Assembly (NCBI GenBank): GCA_020199995.1 | Contig: JAIVJM010000012.1 | Coordinates: 29,644 to 93,643 of the forward strand | DNA length: 64,000 nucleotides | Direction of reading: 5' to 3' | Origin: Acidobacteriota bacterium | GTDB taxonomy: Bacteria; Acidobacteriota; Blastocatellia; Pyrinomonadales; Pyrinomonadaceae | Shown: positions 49,891 to 59,143 of the stretch, piece after piece | How the letters are laid out: the number at the start of each line of letters is the position of its first letter | How positions within the stretch are numbered: position 1 is the stretch's first letter | Made by a program: the position numbers and the translations under genes | Notes under the pieces: model-generated | Databases searched by the model: none | What the model was told of the DNA's origin: nothing | What the model saw: the letters and a program-made list of their open reading frames with translations, nothing else

Positions 49891-50447
49891 AAATCACCTG
49901 CCCGAAGTTCTCCGGTTTTCCGAAACTGTATCCCGCGCGCCTCTCGTGCGACCTCGGCGGCGAGTTCCGCGGCGCTCCGCTCCGACGTCACGCGGACGCG
50001 GAGCGCGGCGAGGCCGTAAGCCTGATGCCGCGCATCATAAAGCTCCCGCGCGCTTGCGAGGTCGCGCGCGAACGGTCGCTCTTCGTCTTTGTCGCCGATG
50101 ACTCTGTGCCAGCACAAATCGAACGGCGCGTCGAGCCAGACGGTGAGGCAGCCGTGCCCGGCGACGAGTCGGCGGTTGCGTTCGAGCGTCCACGCGCCGC
50201 CGCCGAGCGCAACGACGCGCGCCCGCGTCGAGGCCAGCACGTCGCCGAGCGCGAGCGTCTCCACTTCGCGGAAGGCCGCTTCGCCTTCTTCGTCAATCAA
50301 CCGTTGCGGCGTGCGGCCCTCGCGCGCGGTGATGAACTCGTCGAGGTCAACGGCGTCGCACGCGAGCACGCGCGACAGCTCGCGCGCGACCGTCGTCTTG
50401 CCCGCGCCCATGAAGCCGGTGATGACGATGCGCGGCGTCCCCTTCAT
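49887..50447 (-). CDS. aroK: shikimate kinase
   Basis: IVITGFMGAGKTTVARELSRVL; DLDEFI; LGGGAW. Confidence 0.88.
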   Translation of the reverse strand: MKGTPRIVITGFMGAGKTTVARELSRVLACDAVDLDEFITAREGRTPQRLIDEEGEAAFREVETLALGDVLASTRARVVALGGGAWTLERNRRLVAGHGCLTVWLDAPFDLCWHRVIGDKDEERPFARDLASARELYDARHQAYGLAALRVRVTSERSAAELAAEVAREARGIQFRKTGELRAGDL

Positions 50448-51817
50448 CTCTCCGTCACCGATTCGAGGAGGTCGAAGAACTCCGGGAACGAGACGCCGAC
50501 GCATTCGCGCGCGCCTTCGATTTCGGACGCGCCCGTGGCCGCGAGCGCGGCGACGGCGAAGGCCATCGCGATGCGGTGGTCGCCGTGCGCGTCGAGCCGC
50601 GCGCCGCGTAAGTGAGTCGGCCCGCCCACGCGCAAGCCGTCCTCGAACTCCTCGACCTCCGCGCCCATCGCGCGCAAGTTTCTAACGGTCGCACCGATGC
50701 GGTCTGACTCTTTGACGCGCAGCTCCCCGGCATCGCGAATCTCCAAGCCCCCCTCGACCTGCGTCCCCACGACGGCGAGCACCGGCAGCTCGTCAATCAA
50801 CTGCGCGATGAGAGGGCCGCTGAGGATGTTCGCGCCTGCTTCTCTCGGCGCGAGCCCGCCGCGCCCCCCGCCGCCACCGCGGACGACGATCTCGCCGACC
50901 GGCTCGTTGCAACGCTCGCGCACGCCCTCAGCCCGCACCTCGGCGCCGAGCAAGTGGAGCGTGGAGAGCACCCCGGCACGCGTCGGATTAAGGCCGATGC
51001 CCGCGATCTCCAGAGCGGAGCCGGGGAGAAGCGCCGCCGCCGCGACGAAGAAGGCCGCCGAAGAGATGTCGCCCGGCACTTCGATGTCGCGCGCCGTGAG
51101 CGCCGCCCCGCCTTCGACCGAGACGACGCGTCCCGAAGACACTTCGGAACCTGCCCCTTCGATGTTTCCGGCCACACCGGATTCGACCGGCACGCCGAAC
51201 CAGCGGAGCATCCTCTCCGTGTGGTCGCGCGTCGCGGCGAGCGGCTCGTGGACGCGCGTCGTCCCGCGCGCGAAGAGTCCGGCCAGAAGGACGCACGATT
51301 TGACCTGCGCGCTGGCGACCGCCATCTCGTAGGCGATTGGGTTCAGTGGCCGCCGCCCTTCGACGCGGAGCGGCGCGTGCCCGTCTTCCGCGCCGAGGCG
51401 CGCGCCCATCAGCTCCAGAGGCTCGATGACGCGGCGCATCGGTCGGCGGCTGAGCGACGAGTCGCCGGTGAGCGTAGTCTCGAAGGGCTGCCCCGCGAGC
51501 ACGCCCGCGAGCAGGCGCATCGTCGTCCCGCTGTTGCCGCAGTCGAGCGGCGCGTCGGGCCGGCGCAGGGCAGCGAGGCTGTCGGCTGAGGAGGCCGCGC
51601 CCTCGACCGTCACCGTCTCGCCCTCGCGGGTGAGCCTGAGGCCGAGCGCTTCGAGACAGCGGAGCGTCGCGGCGCAGTCTTCGCTCGTCGAGTAGTTGGA
51701 GACGCGCGTCGTGCCGCGCGCGAGCGCCGCGATAAGCCCGGCGCGATGCGAGACGGACTTATCGCCGGGCAAGCCCCCGAGACGCCCGCGCAGGCGCTTC
51801 GCCGGTTCGATTCTCAT
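50444..51817 (-). CDS. aroA: 3-phosphoshikimate 1-carboxyvinyltransferase
   Basis: LPGDKSVSHRAGLIAALARG; LDCGNSGTTMRLLAGVLAG; RVKESDRI; DHRIAMAFAVA. Confidence 0.93.
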   Translation of the reverse strand: MRIEPAKRLRGRLGGLPGDKSVSHRAGLIAALARGTTRVSNYSTSEDCAATLRCLEALGLRLTREGETVTVEGAASSADSLAALRRPDAPLDCGNSGTTMRLLAGVLAGQPFETTLTGDSSLSRRPMRRVIEPLELMGARLGAEDGHAPLRVEGRRPLNPIAYEMAVASAQVKSCVLLAGLFARGTTRVHEPLAATRDHTERMLRWFGVPVESGVAGNIEGAGSEVSSGRVVSVEGGAALTARDIEVPGDISSAAFFVAAAALLPGSALEIAGIGLNPTRAGVLSTLHLLGAEVRAEGVRERCNEPVGEIVVRGGGGGRGGLAPREAGANILSGPLIAQLIDELPVLAVVGTQVEGGLEIRDAGELRVKESDRIGATVRNLRAMGAEVEEFEDGLRVGGPTHLRGARLDAHGDHRIAMAFAVAALAATGASEIEGARECVGVSFPEFFDLLESVTER

Positions 51818-51829
51818 GCCGCGATTCTA

Positions 51830-51912
51830 AGCGATGAGCGATGAGTGATGAAGGAGGAAGGCGCGATTTTCGTCAATCTTTTTTTCCTCACTCATCACTC
51901 ATCACTCATCCC
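51830..51912. repeat. inverted heptamer array (GATGAGT/GATGAGC)
   Basis: gcgatgagcgatgagtgatga ... ctcactcatcactcatcactcatccctc. Confidence 0.88.
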
Positions 51913-52083
51913 TCGCCCTCTCCCTTGCCTTTCTTGACAGGCGTGCGGCGGGCGTGTTACACCGTGCAGGCTTCCGGTTCGCATTCCAGTGTTTTGAAGT
52001 GGCGGTGTCTGTCAGGCCGGATTCGCCGGACGAGTCGGCCACGCCAGCAGCCGCAGCCGCCAAGCCCCAGTCTTTGAACAGCA

Positions 52084-52497
52084 GTGACTGAAGAGACCGT
52101 CGAACTGATTCTGCCGAGCCGCATCGAGGCCATCAACGAGGCGGTGACAGCCGCCACGGATGCGGCGCGGCGCGCGGGGCTCGGCGATGACGCGCTGTTC
52201 GGCGTCGAGATGGCCGTGCGCGAGGCGGTCACCAACGCCGTGCTGCACGGCAACCGCGAGGACGAGGGCAAGCCGGTCGAGCTGGGCCTGACGAGTTCGG
52301 GCTCCGAGCTGGTCATCACCATCCGCGACCGCGGCGAGGGATTCGACCCCGGCGCGGTCGACGACCCGACCGCCGAGCAGAACCTCCTCAAAACCTCCGG
52401 GCGTGGTATCCTCTTCATGCGAAACTTCATGGACGAGGTGCGTTGGGAGCCCCACCCGCAAGGCGGGATGGTGGTGCGCATGTCGAAGAAGCGATAA
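52084..52497 (+). CDS. anti-sigma regulatory factor (RsbW-like serine kinase)
   Basis: VEMAVREAVTNAVLHGN; IRDRGEGFDP; SGRGILFMRNFMDEV; GTG start. Confidence 0.85.
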   Translation: MTEETVELILPSRIEAINEAVTAATDAARRAGLGDDALFGVEMAVREAVTNAVLHGNREDEGKPVELGLTSSGSELVITIRDRGEGFDPGAVDDPTAEQNLLKTSGRGILFMRNFMDEVRWEPHPQGGMVVRMSKKR

Positions 52498-52600
52498 AAA
52501 GTTTTCAGTTTTCAGTTTTCAGTTTTGAGCCGGAGGCAAAACGCTTGTCTTCGTGCCGAGAGAAACTGAAAACTGAAAACTGAAAACTGAAAACTTTTAT
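52496..52600. repeat. inverted heptamer array (GTTTTCA/TGAAAAC)
   Basis: aaaaagttttcagttttcagttttcagttttgag ... aaactgaaaactgaaaactgaaaactgaaaacttttt-like. Confidence 0.92.
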
Positions 52601-52618
52601 TCAAGGAGACTTTCCGCA

Positions 52619-52729
52619 ATGGCTGAACTGAATATCCAGAAGATTCGCGACCTGCTGGCGATCACCAAGCTCCTGACCGTCTTCGACGTCTACGACGACG
52701 AGGCCACGGCGCTCAACAGCTTCAAATAG
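52619..52729 (+). pseudogene. STAS-domain anti-sigma factor antagonist, most of the domain missing
   Basis: ribosome binding site aaggagac, ATG, MAELNIQ joined in frame to [29 protein letters not shown], which resembles a STAS C-terminus. Confidence 0.6.
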
Positions 52730-52794
52730 GTGACGGGCGTCGGGTGTCGGTGTGAGTCTTTCATCCCGACACCCGATAGCTGGCACCGGCTTTC

Positions 52795-53274
52795 ATGTTC
52801 CGACAAGCTTTCCGCCGTCTGCTCGCGATTGACGATTCGCCGGAGCGGACGGCGCTCGCTTTTTCCGTCGGCGTCTTTATCGCGTTCTCGCCCTTCCTCG
52901 GCCTCCACACGCTCCTCGCGACGGTGCTCGCCTTTGCCTTCCGCTTCAACAAGCTCGCCATCTATACCGGCACCTTCGTCAACAACCCGTTCCTGACGCT
53001 CGTCCCCATCGTCCTCGCCTCCTACGCCGTCGGCGCGTTCCTGCTGGGGCGGCCCTTAAGCCTGCCCGCCGAAGGGATGAAACTGCTCAGCGACCCGCAC
53101 CTCCTGACCGCCTCTTACTGGCACCAGCTCCTCTCGCACTGGCGCGACGTGTTGCTGCCCTTCGCCGTCGGCGGCACGGCCCTCTCCGTCGTTTGTTCGC
53201 TGGCCGCCTACCCTGTTACCCTACGTCTCCTGCGCGCGCACCGCCGCAGAAAAGCCGTGGATCGTGAATCGTAA
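52795..53274 (+). CDS. DUF2062 domain-containing membrane protein
   Basis: AFSVGVFIAFSPFLGLHTLLATVLAFAFRFNKLAIYTGTFVNNPF. Confidence 0.85.
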   Translation: MFRQAFRRLLAIDDSPERTALAFSVGVFIAFSPFLGLHTLLATVLAFAFRFNKLAIYTGTFVNNPFLTLVPIVLASYAVGAFLLGRPLSLPAEGMKLLSDPHLLTASYWHQLLSHWRDVLLPFAVGGTALSVVCSLAAYPVTLRLLRAHRRRKAVDRES

Positions 53275-53345
53275 ATCGTGAATCGAAAGAACGGGTCTTC
53301 TCTTTTCACGATTGACGATTGACGATTGACGATTGACGGCTTTTA
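53252..53345. repeat. inverted heptamer array (CGTGAAT left arm, ATTGACG right arm), overlaps DUF2062 stop
   Basis: aagccgtggatcgtgaatcgtaaatcgtgaatcg ... cacgattgacgattgacgattgacgattgacggctt. Confidence 0.9.
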
Positions 53346-53461
53346 AGGCATCCGGAGCGCGGGCGCGGGCATCTTTACAGGCGTCCGTCCGTGCGTCTTG
53401 AGCTTGAGAGTGTCGCCCCGGCGCGCCCATGACGAGAATCCAATTTTTCACCTGAATATTT

Positions 53462-54961
53462 ATGAAGAAGTCGTTTGTCAGTCTTGCCCTCGTCGCCCTT
53501 CTGTGCGGCCAGAGCGCCGCCCTCGCGTGGCAAAGTTCACCTCCCGCCGAGAGGCCGCAAGCGTCTCAAGCGCAGAGCGCGAAGCCGCAGGCGAGGCCCG
53601 CGCCCGCCACCGCCGCGCAGCAGCCGCAGCCGCCGCCGCGGCGGCCCGTCGAGCGCCGCCCGTCGAGCCCCGACCTCGCCGATTACGGCATCCAGATCGC
53701 GCCCGACCCGCGCCTCATCGTCCTCATGGCCGCGCTCGAAGCCGCGGGCTTCGACCCGACGCCGAAGGGAGCCGAAGCATCGGCCTTTCGCGGCGTCGTG
53801 AGGCAGGATTTATCGGAACTCGACCCGGCGCTGCGCGCGCGCCTCAAGGATTTTTACGAGCGCTACAAGTTGACGGACGAAGGGGCGACGGCAGCCGACC
53901 AGACGGCGCGCTACGTCTCGCTCGCCTACACGCTCGGGCCGCCGCCGGAGTTTGAAGCGCCGCCGCGCTCGGACGACCTCCCGGCGGGCGTGCTCGACGT
54001 GCTCGACTTCGTGCCGCTCGTGCGCGAATTCCTCCTCAAATCCTCGGCGGGCGGGCGGCTCCCGGACTATCTCCAGATGCACCGCGCCGAGGGCGACAAG
54101 CTGCGCGGCCCCGCCGTCGAGATGGCGCGCGCCGTGCTCACCTATTTCAACACGCGACCCGAGACGATCTTTTACGAGCGCGCCGAGAGCGCGGCCCCCG
54201 CCGCGCAGGGCAACAGGAAGAAGCCGAAGCAGGAACAGAAGGCCCCGCCCCTGCGCGAGCGGATGCGCCGTTTCGTGATCGTCCCCGACCTGCTCGCCGC
54301 GCCGGGCGCGATCAACTTCCGCGTCGTCCGCGACGACTACTTCGTAGTCGTCCCCGCGGGAACTGACCCGCGTTCATCCGAGCTGCGCCGCGGCTACCTC
54401 CAGTACGTTGTTGACCCGCTCGTCGCGCGCTTCAGCCGCGAGGTGGCGGCGAAGCGCCCAGAGATCAAGAGCCTTCTCGACGCCGAGGCTGCGCGCAAGG
54501 GGCGCGCCCTCACGCCCGACGTCTTCCTCGCCACCGCGCGCTCTCTGGTCGCCGCCGCCGACGCGCGGATGGACGAGACGGCCCGCCTGCGCGCGCTGCA
54601 ACTTGAGACGAGCGCGCAGCTCCAGTCGGCGCGCGACGCTGCGGCGCGCGACGCTGCGCTCAAGGAGTCCAAGCAGCGGCAGTCCGCCATCGCTGACGAG
54701 TCGGTCGCGCGGCTCGCCGAGGCATACGAGCGCGGGGCCGTCCTCTCGTTCCATTTCGCCGAGCAGTTGCGCGGGCTCGAAGGCTCCGGCTTCGACATCG
54801 CGTCGCGCACGCACGTCGCGAGCGGGCGCATCCTTGCCTTCCTCGAACGCACCGCGGACGCGATGCGCGAATTCGACGCCGCGATAGCCCTCGCCGACAT
54901 CCCCAACGGCGCGTACCGCGAGGCGCTGGCGGAAAAGAAGAAGCTTTCGGAGAAGAAGTAA
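53462..54961 (+). CDS. hypothetical secreted protein
   Basis: signal peptide, Pro/Ala-rich segment, long ORF with GC3-like coding character. Confidence 0.65.
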   Translation: MKKSFVSLALVALLCGQSAALAWQSSPPAERPQASQAQSAKPQARPAPATAAQQPQPPPRRPVERRPSSPDLADYGIQIAPDPRLIVLMAALEAAGFDPTPKGAEASAFRGVVRQDLSELDPALRARLKDFYERYKLTDEGATAADQTARYVSLAYTLGPPPEFEAPPRSDDLPAGVLDVLDFVPLVREFLLKSSAGGRLPDYLQMHRAEGDKLRGPAVEMARAVLTYFNTRPETIFYERAESAAPAAQGNRKKPKQEQKAPPLRERMRRFVIVPDLLAAPGAINFRVVRDDYFVVVPAGTDPRSSELRRGYLQYVVDPLVARFSREVAAKRPEIKSLLDAEAARKGRALTPDVFLATARSLVAAADARMDETARLRALQLETSAQLQSARDAAARDAALKESKQRQSAIADESVARLAEAYERGAVLSFHFAEQLRGLEGSGFDIASRTHVASGRILAFLERTADAMREFDAAIALADIPNGAYREALAEKKKLSEKK

Positions 54962-54980
54962 GAACAACCAAACGTCATGA

Positions 54981-55054
54981 AGCCCCGACAGGGGCGGAAT
55001 AATTCAGCCGAGGGCTTACGCACTTGGCTGAATTATTCCGCCCCTGTCGGGGCT
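54981..55054. repeat. perfect 29-bp inverted repeat, REP-like
   Basis: agccccgacaggggcggaataattcagcc (54981-55009) / ggctgaattattccgcccctgtcggggct (55026-55054). Confidence 0.95.
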
Positions 55055-55087
55055 GAGGCTATGCGTTTCCGACGTCCTTAACTCTGC

Positions 55088-56209
55088 CTAAAGCACCCGT
55101 CCCGCTCCGCCGCGAAACGCCCTCACGGCAGGGGGCGTGGTGCGCAAGGCGCGGGGCGCACGCGGGGCGCGGGGCGCGATTGTCGCGACGGGCGGGACTG
55201 TGTAAATCTGGCCGGGGCCGAATTGGAAGGACTGCGGCTGCCTGCGCTCGGGCGTCACGCGGATGGTGCGCTGCTTCCGTTCGCGCATCACCGAGAGCAT
55301 GACTTCGCCCTCCTCTTTCCGGTTGAGCGCGCGCGAGAGGTCGCCCGACTCGCCGACCTGCTCGCCTTCGGCCTCGACGATCACGTCGCCGGCCTTGAGG
55401 CCCGATTTCGCCGCCGGGCTGTTCTCTTCGACCGAGGTGACGAGCACGCCCTTGCGGACGCCGAAGTATTCGGCGAGCTGCGGGCCGAGCGCGCTGGTGG
55501 TGATGCCGATGCGGCGGCCCGCGACGGCGAAGAAGCCGAAGGTGCCGCCGGGGTTGTTGCGCTGCAGCTCTTCCGCCCGCCGGCGCAGCTCCTCGCCGCC
55601 GCGCCCCAACTCCTCGGCCCTGCGGCGCAGCTCTTCGGCACGGCGTCGCGTCTCTTCGGAGTCGCCCCGGTACTGTTCCGCGAGTCGCCGCGCGGCGTCC
55701 GCGCCGAAGTCCCGCTCGAAGCCGTTTCCGAGTGCGGGGACAAAGCCCTCCTGCTTGCCGAGCTTCGCCGAGAGCTGCTGTTCCGAGCCGCCTCGCAGCA
55801 CCGTCAGACGCGCCGTGTGCTCGGGCGAAGATTCGTCTATCAAGCGGTTCAGCTTGCGCACGCTCGTCACCTCCTCGCCGTCGAAACGGATGATGACGTC
55901 GCGCTCGCGCAGCCCCGCGCGCTCGGCGGGGCTGCCCTTCAAGACCGACTCGACGCCGACGCCGCGCGGCTCGCTCCCCGCCGCGAGCCCGTAGCGACTC
56001 AGGTTCTCGCGCGTCAACTCCTCGACGCGGACGCCGAGGTAGTTGTCGCCGTTGTAGAAGGCCGCGGCGAAGAGCGCGGGCGGCGACGCGGGCACGGGCG
56101 GAGCAGCGGCGGCGGTGGCGGCGGGCGGCGGCGGCTGTTGCGCGAGCGCCGCGAGAGGAAGCGCGAGGATAAAGAGTGCGGCCAGCGAGAGCAGAGCTTT
56201 TCCGTTCAT
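55088..56209 (-). CDS. PDZ-domain protein with RRRAEEL heptad repeats
   Basis: signal peptide; two PDZ-like segments (GVGVESVLKGSPAERAGLRERDVIIRFDG; VTSVEENSPAAKSGLKAGDVIVEAEG). Confidence 0.8.
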   Translation of the reverse strand: MNGKALLSLAALFILALPLAALAQQPPPPAATAAAAPPVPASPPALFAAAFYNGDNYLGVRVEELTRENLSRYGLAAGSEPRGVGVESVLKGSPAERAGLRERDVIIRFDGEEVTSVRKLNRLIDESSPEHTARLTVLRGGSEQQLSAKLGKQEGFVPALGNGFERDFGADAARRLAEQYRGDSEETRRRAEELRRRAEELGRGGEELRRRAEELQRNNPGGTFGFFAVAGRRIGITTSALGPQLAEYFGVRKGVLVTSVEENSPAAKSGLKAGDVIVEAEGEQVGESGDLSRALNRKEEGEVMLSVMRERKQRTIRVTPERRQPQSFQFGPGQIYTVPPVATIAPRAPRAPRALRTTPPAVRAFRGGAGRVL

Positions 56210-56471
56210 GGTTACCGCAACCTCCAGAGAGAGAATTTTCCATCTCATTGCACGCGCGCGCGGGGGAGCCGGTTCCGAAAATTTCCGGGCCCGGCGACCA
56301 GACAAGGGCACGCGCGCCGTTAGAAGCCCGCTCCCCGCGCCGGACGATTTGGCGATGAACCCGCGCCGCAAGACTTTACGACCCGCGCCGCGCGACTTTA
56401 CGGCGAGCGCCGCGGGCTGTCAGAATAGCCGCCACGCATTATTCTTAATCTTTTTTCGGCAGGTTCATCAA

Positions 56472-57338
56472 TTGCAGCAGACCTCGCAAGCATCAGGACA
56501 CGTCGCGAGCGCCGTCGTCGTCGCACATCCCGGCCACGAAGTACGCATCCACGGATGGCTCGAACGCGAACGCCCGAGCATCTTCATCCTGACGGACGGG
56601 TCGGGACGCGTGGGCGAGCCGCGCATCGCCTCGACGAGCGAGTACCTGAAAAAGTTCCGGATGCGGCCCGCGCGCATCTACGGGCGGCTCACCGACCTCG
56701 AGGTCTACGGCGCGGTGCTTCGGCGCGACTTCGGTCTCTTCGTGGGCTTGAGCGAAGAGCTGGCCGGGGCGCTCGTCGCGGAAGGCGTCGGGCGCGTCGT
56801 CGGCGACGCCTCCGAGGGCTATAACACCACGCACGACGTCTGCCGCCTCGTCCTCAACGCCGCCGTCGAGCTGGCGCGGCGCGCGGGAGGCGCGCGCGAG
56901 GTCGAGAGCTACGATTACCCCGTTGTCAAAAGGCCCGACCATTGCCCCGAGCATCTGCGCGCGCTCTCACTCTGGCTCCACCTCGACGAAGAGGCTTTCC
57001 AGCGCAAGCTCGCCGCCGCCTTCGAGTTCTACCCGCAGCTCGCCGCCGAGACGCAAGAAGCGCTCAGCGGGCGCGACCTCGACGGGGCGAGCCGGCACTT
57101 CAAGCTCGACGGCGACGAGCACGCCGCGACCGACTTCCGCGGGCTCGATGTGTTCCGCGTCGAGTGCCTGCGCCCCGTCTCGGCGTGCGCCGCGCCCTTC
57201 GAGGGCGAGTCCCCCTACTACGAGCGAGTCGGTGAGGGTAAGGTCGCCGATGGGCTCTACGAGAGCGTCATCCGCTACCGCGAACACCTCGCCCCGCTCG
57301 CGGACGCGCTCCGCGAGAACGTCGAGAGGAAGACCTGA
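56472..57338 (+). CDS. hypothetical protein of a glycan cluster (PIG-L-like N-terminus)
   Basis: SAVVVAHPGHEVRIHGWLERERPSIFILTDGSG; start uncertain (TTG at 56472); followed immediately by GT4 gene. Confidence 0.6.
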   Translation: MQQTSQASGHVASAVVVAHPGHEVRIHGWLERERPSIFILTDGSGRVGEPRIASTSEYLKKFRMRPARIYGRLTDLEVYGAVLRRDFGLFVGLSEELAGALVAEGVGRVVGDASEGYNTTHDVCRLVLNAAVELARRAGGAREVESYDYPVVKRPDHCPEHLRALSLWLHLDEEAFQRKLAAAFEFYPQLAAETQEALSGRDLDGASRHFKLDGDEHAATDFRGLDVFRVECLRPVSACAAPFEGESPYYERVGEGKVADGLYESVIRYREHLAPLADALRENVERKT

Positions 57339-58468
57339 TGGGCGGGCTCAAGGTCTTGCTCACCAACAGCACGCTCGATTTGCGCACGGGCACCGAGCTT
57401 TACGTGCGCGACCTCGCGCTCGGCCTGCTCAGGCGCGGGCACACGCCCGTCGCCTACTCGACGCGCGTCGGCAAGGTCGGGCGCGAGCTGCGCCGCGCGA
57501 CCGTCCCCGTCGTCGAAGACCTCCGCCGCGTCGCTTCGCCGCCCGACATCATCCACGGCCAGCATCACGCCGAGACGATGACGGCGCTGCTCCATTTCCG
57601 CAACGCGCCCGCCGTCTTCTTCTGCCACGGCTGGCTCCCGCCCGAAGAAGCGCCGCCCCTCTTCCCGCGCATCCTCCGCTATGTGGCGGTTGACGACACG
57701 TGCCGTGACCGCCTCGTGTGCGAGCACGGGATCGCCGAGGAGAGCGTCCGCGTCCAACTCAACTTCGTTGATCTCGAACGCTTCCCGCCGCGCCCACCTC
57801 TCCCGCCGCGCCCACGCCGCGCGCTTGTCTTCAGCAACTATGCGAACGAGGCGACGCACCTTCCGGCGGTGCGCGAGGCCTGCGCGCGCGCGCGCCTCGC
57901 GCTCGACGTGATGGGTCATCGCTCCGGCCAGCCCTGTGACGAGCCGGAGAAATTCTTAGGCCGCTACGACCTCGTCTTCGCCAAGGGGCGCTCGGCGCTC
58001 GAAGCGCTGGCGGTCGGGGCGGCGGTCGTGATCTGCGACGAGGCCGGGTCGGGGCCGCTCGTCACGTCCGAGGAGGTCGCGCGCCTGCGGCGGCTCAACT
58101 TCGGCATCCGCGCCCTGCGCGAAGAGGTCAGCGCCGGCGCGCTCGCCTCGCAGATCGCGCGCTACGACGCGGCGGACGCGGCTCAGGTGTCGCGATGGAT
58201 TCGGGAGCGCGCGGGGCTCGAAGACGCTCTGGACGAAATCGTCGCGCTCTACCAAGAGGTGCTTGAAGAGCACCGCGGCGCGGGGCCGCCCGACGCCGAC
58301 ACCGAGGGGCGCGCGGCTGCCGACTACCTGCGCTGGGCGCAGACCGACATCTGGCGCGAGCGCGAGAGCTTCAAGAGCTCGTCGGTCATCCGCCTGCGCG
58401 ACCGCCTGCTCGCCGCGCCCCTCCTCGGCCCCACGGCGCGCGCCCTCTCCCGGAGGCTTTCGCGCTGA
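57338..58468 (+). CDS. glycosyltransferase family 4 protein
   Basis: LLTNSTLDLRTGTELYVRDLALGLLRRGHTPVAYSTRVG; FAKGRSALEALAVGAAVVICDEAGSGPLV. Confidence 0.8.
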   Translation: MGGLKVLLTNSTLDLRTGTELYVRDLALGLLRRGHTPVAYSTRVGKVGRELRRATVPVVEDLRRVASPPDIIHGQHHAETMTALLHFRNAPAVFFCHGWLPPEEAPPLFPRILRYVAVDDTCRDRLVCEHGIAEESVRVQLNFVDLERFPPRPPLPPRPRRALVFSNYANEATHLPAVREACARARLALDVMGHRSGQPCDEPEKFLGRYDLVFAKGRSALEALAVGAAVVICDEAGSGPLVTSEEVARLRRLNFGIRALREEVSAGALASQIARYDAADAAQVSRWIRERAGLEDALDEIVALYQEVLEEHRGAGPPDADTEGRAAADYLRWAQTDIWRERESFKSSSVIRLRDRLLAAPLLGPTARALSRRLSR

Positions 58469-58551
58469 CGCTTGTGCGTGCGCCGCGCCGAAAGCTAAAC
58501 TTTCGCAACGCTCCAGTCAGCCGTCAGAAATAAACCCTTCGACCGCGCGCC

Positions 58552-59097
58552 ATGAAGATACTCGACATCGGTTGCGGCAAGCACAAAACGCCGGGGGCCG
58601 TCGGGCTCGACAGCAACCCGCGCACCGGGGCCGACGTCATCCACGACCTCGACCGCGTCCCGTACCCCTTCCCCGACGACGAGTTCGATTTAATCATCGG
58701 CAATCAGGTCATCGAGCACGTCGAGGACGTGCTCGCGGTCGTCGCCGAACTCCACCGCATCGCCAAGCCCGGCGCTTCGATCCGCCTCGACACGCCGCAC
58801 TATTCGGACATCGCTTCGTACACAGACCCAACGCACAAGCATCACCTGACGACCGAGTCCTTCGCCTACTTCACGGGCCAGCGCCCCGACTTCGACTTCT
58901 ACAGCCACGTCCGCCTCCGGCCCCGCGTCATCCGCGTGACGATGCTCAAGCTCTGGCGCGCGCTCGGCTTCGAGCTGCTCGTCAACAGTTGCAACCGCTA
59001 CCCGTCGCTCCGCTTCTTCCGTCGCTTCTGGGAGTCGTATCTCTGCTACGTCGTTCGCGGGAAGACCATCTATTTCGAGTTTGAAGTGCTAAAGTAA
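58552..59097 (+). CDS. class I SAM-dependent methyltransferase
   Basis: MKILDIGCGKHKTPGAVGLDSNPRTGADVIHDLDRVPYPFPDDEFDLIIGNQVIEHV. Confidence 0.85.
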   Translation: MKILDIGCGKHKTPGAVGLDSNPRTGADVIHDLDRVPYPFPDDEFDLIIGNQVIEHVEDVLAVVAELHRIAKPGASIRLDTPHYSDIASYTDPTHKHHLTTESFAYFTGQRPDFDFYSHVRLRPRVIRVTMLKLWRALGFELLVNSCNRYPSLRFFRRFWESYLCYVVRGKTIYFEFEVLK

Positions 59098-59143
59098 GCG
59101 TCAATCAAAACCAGATCGAGCGCAAAGGAAGGGAGGAAACCGA

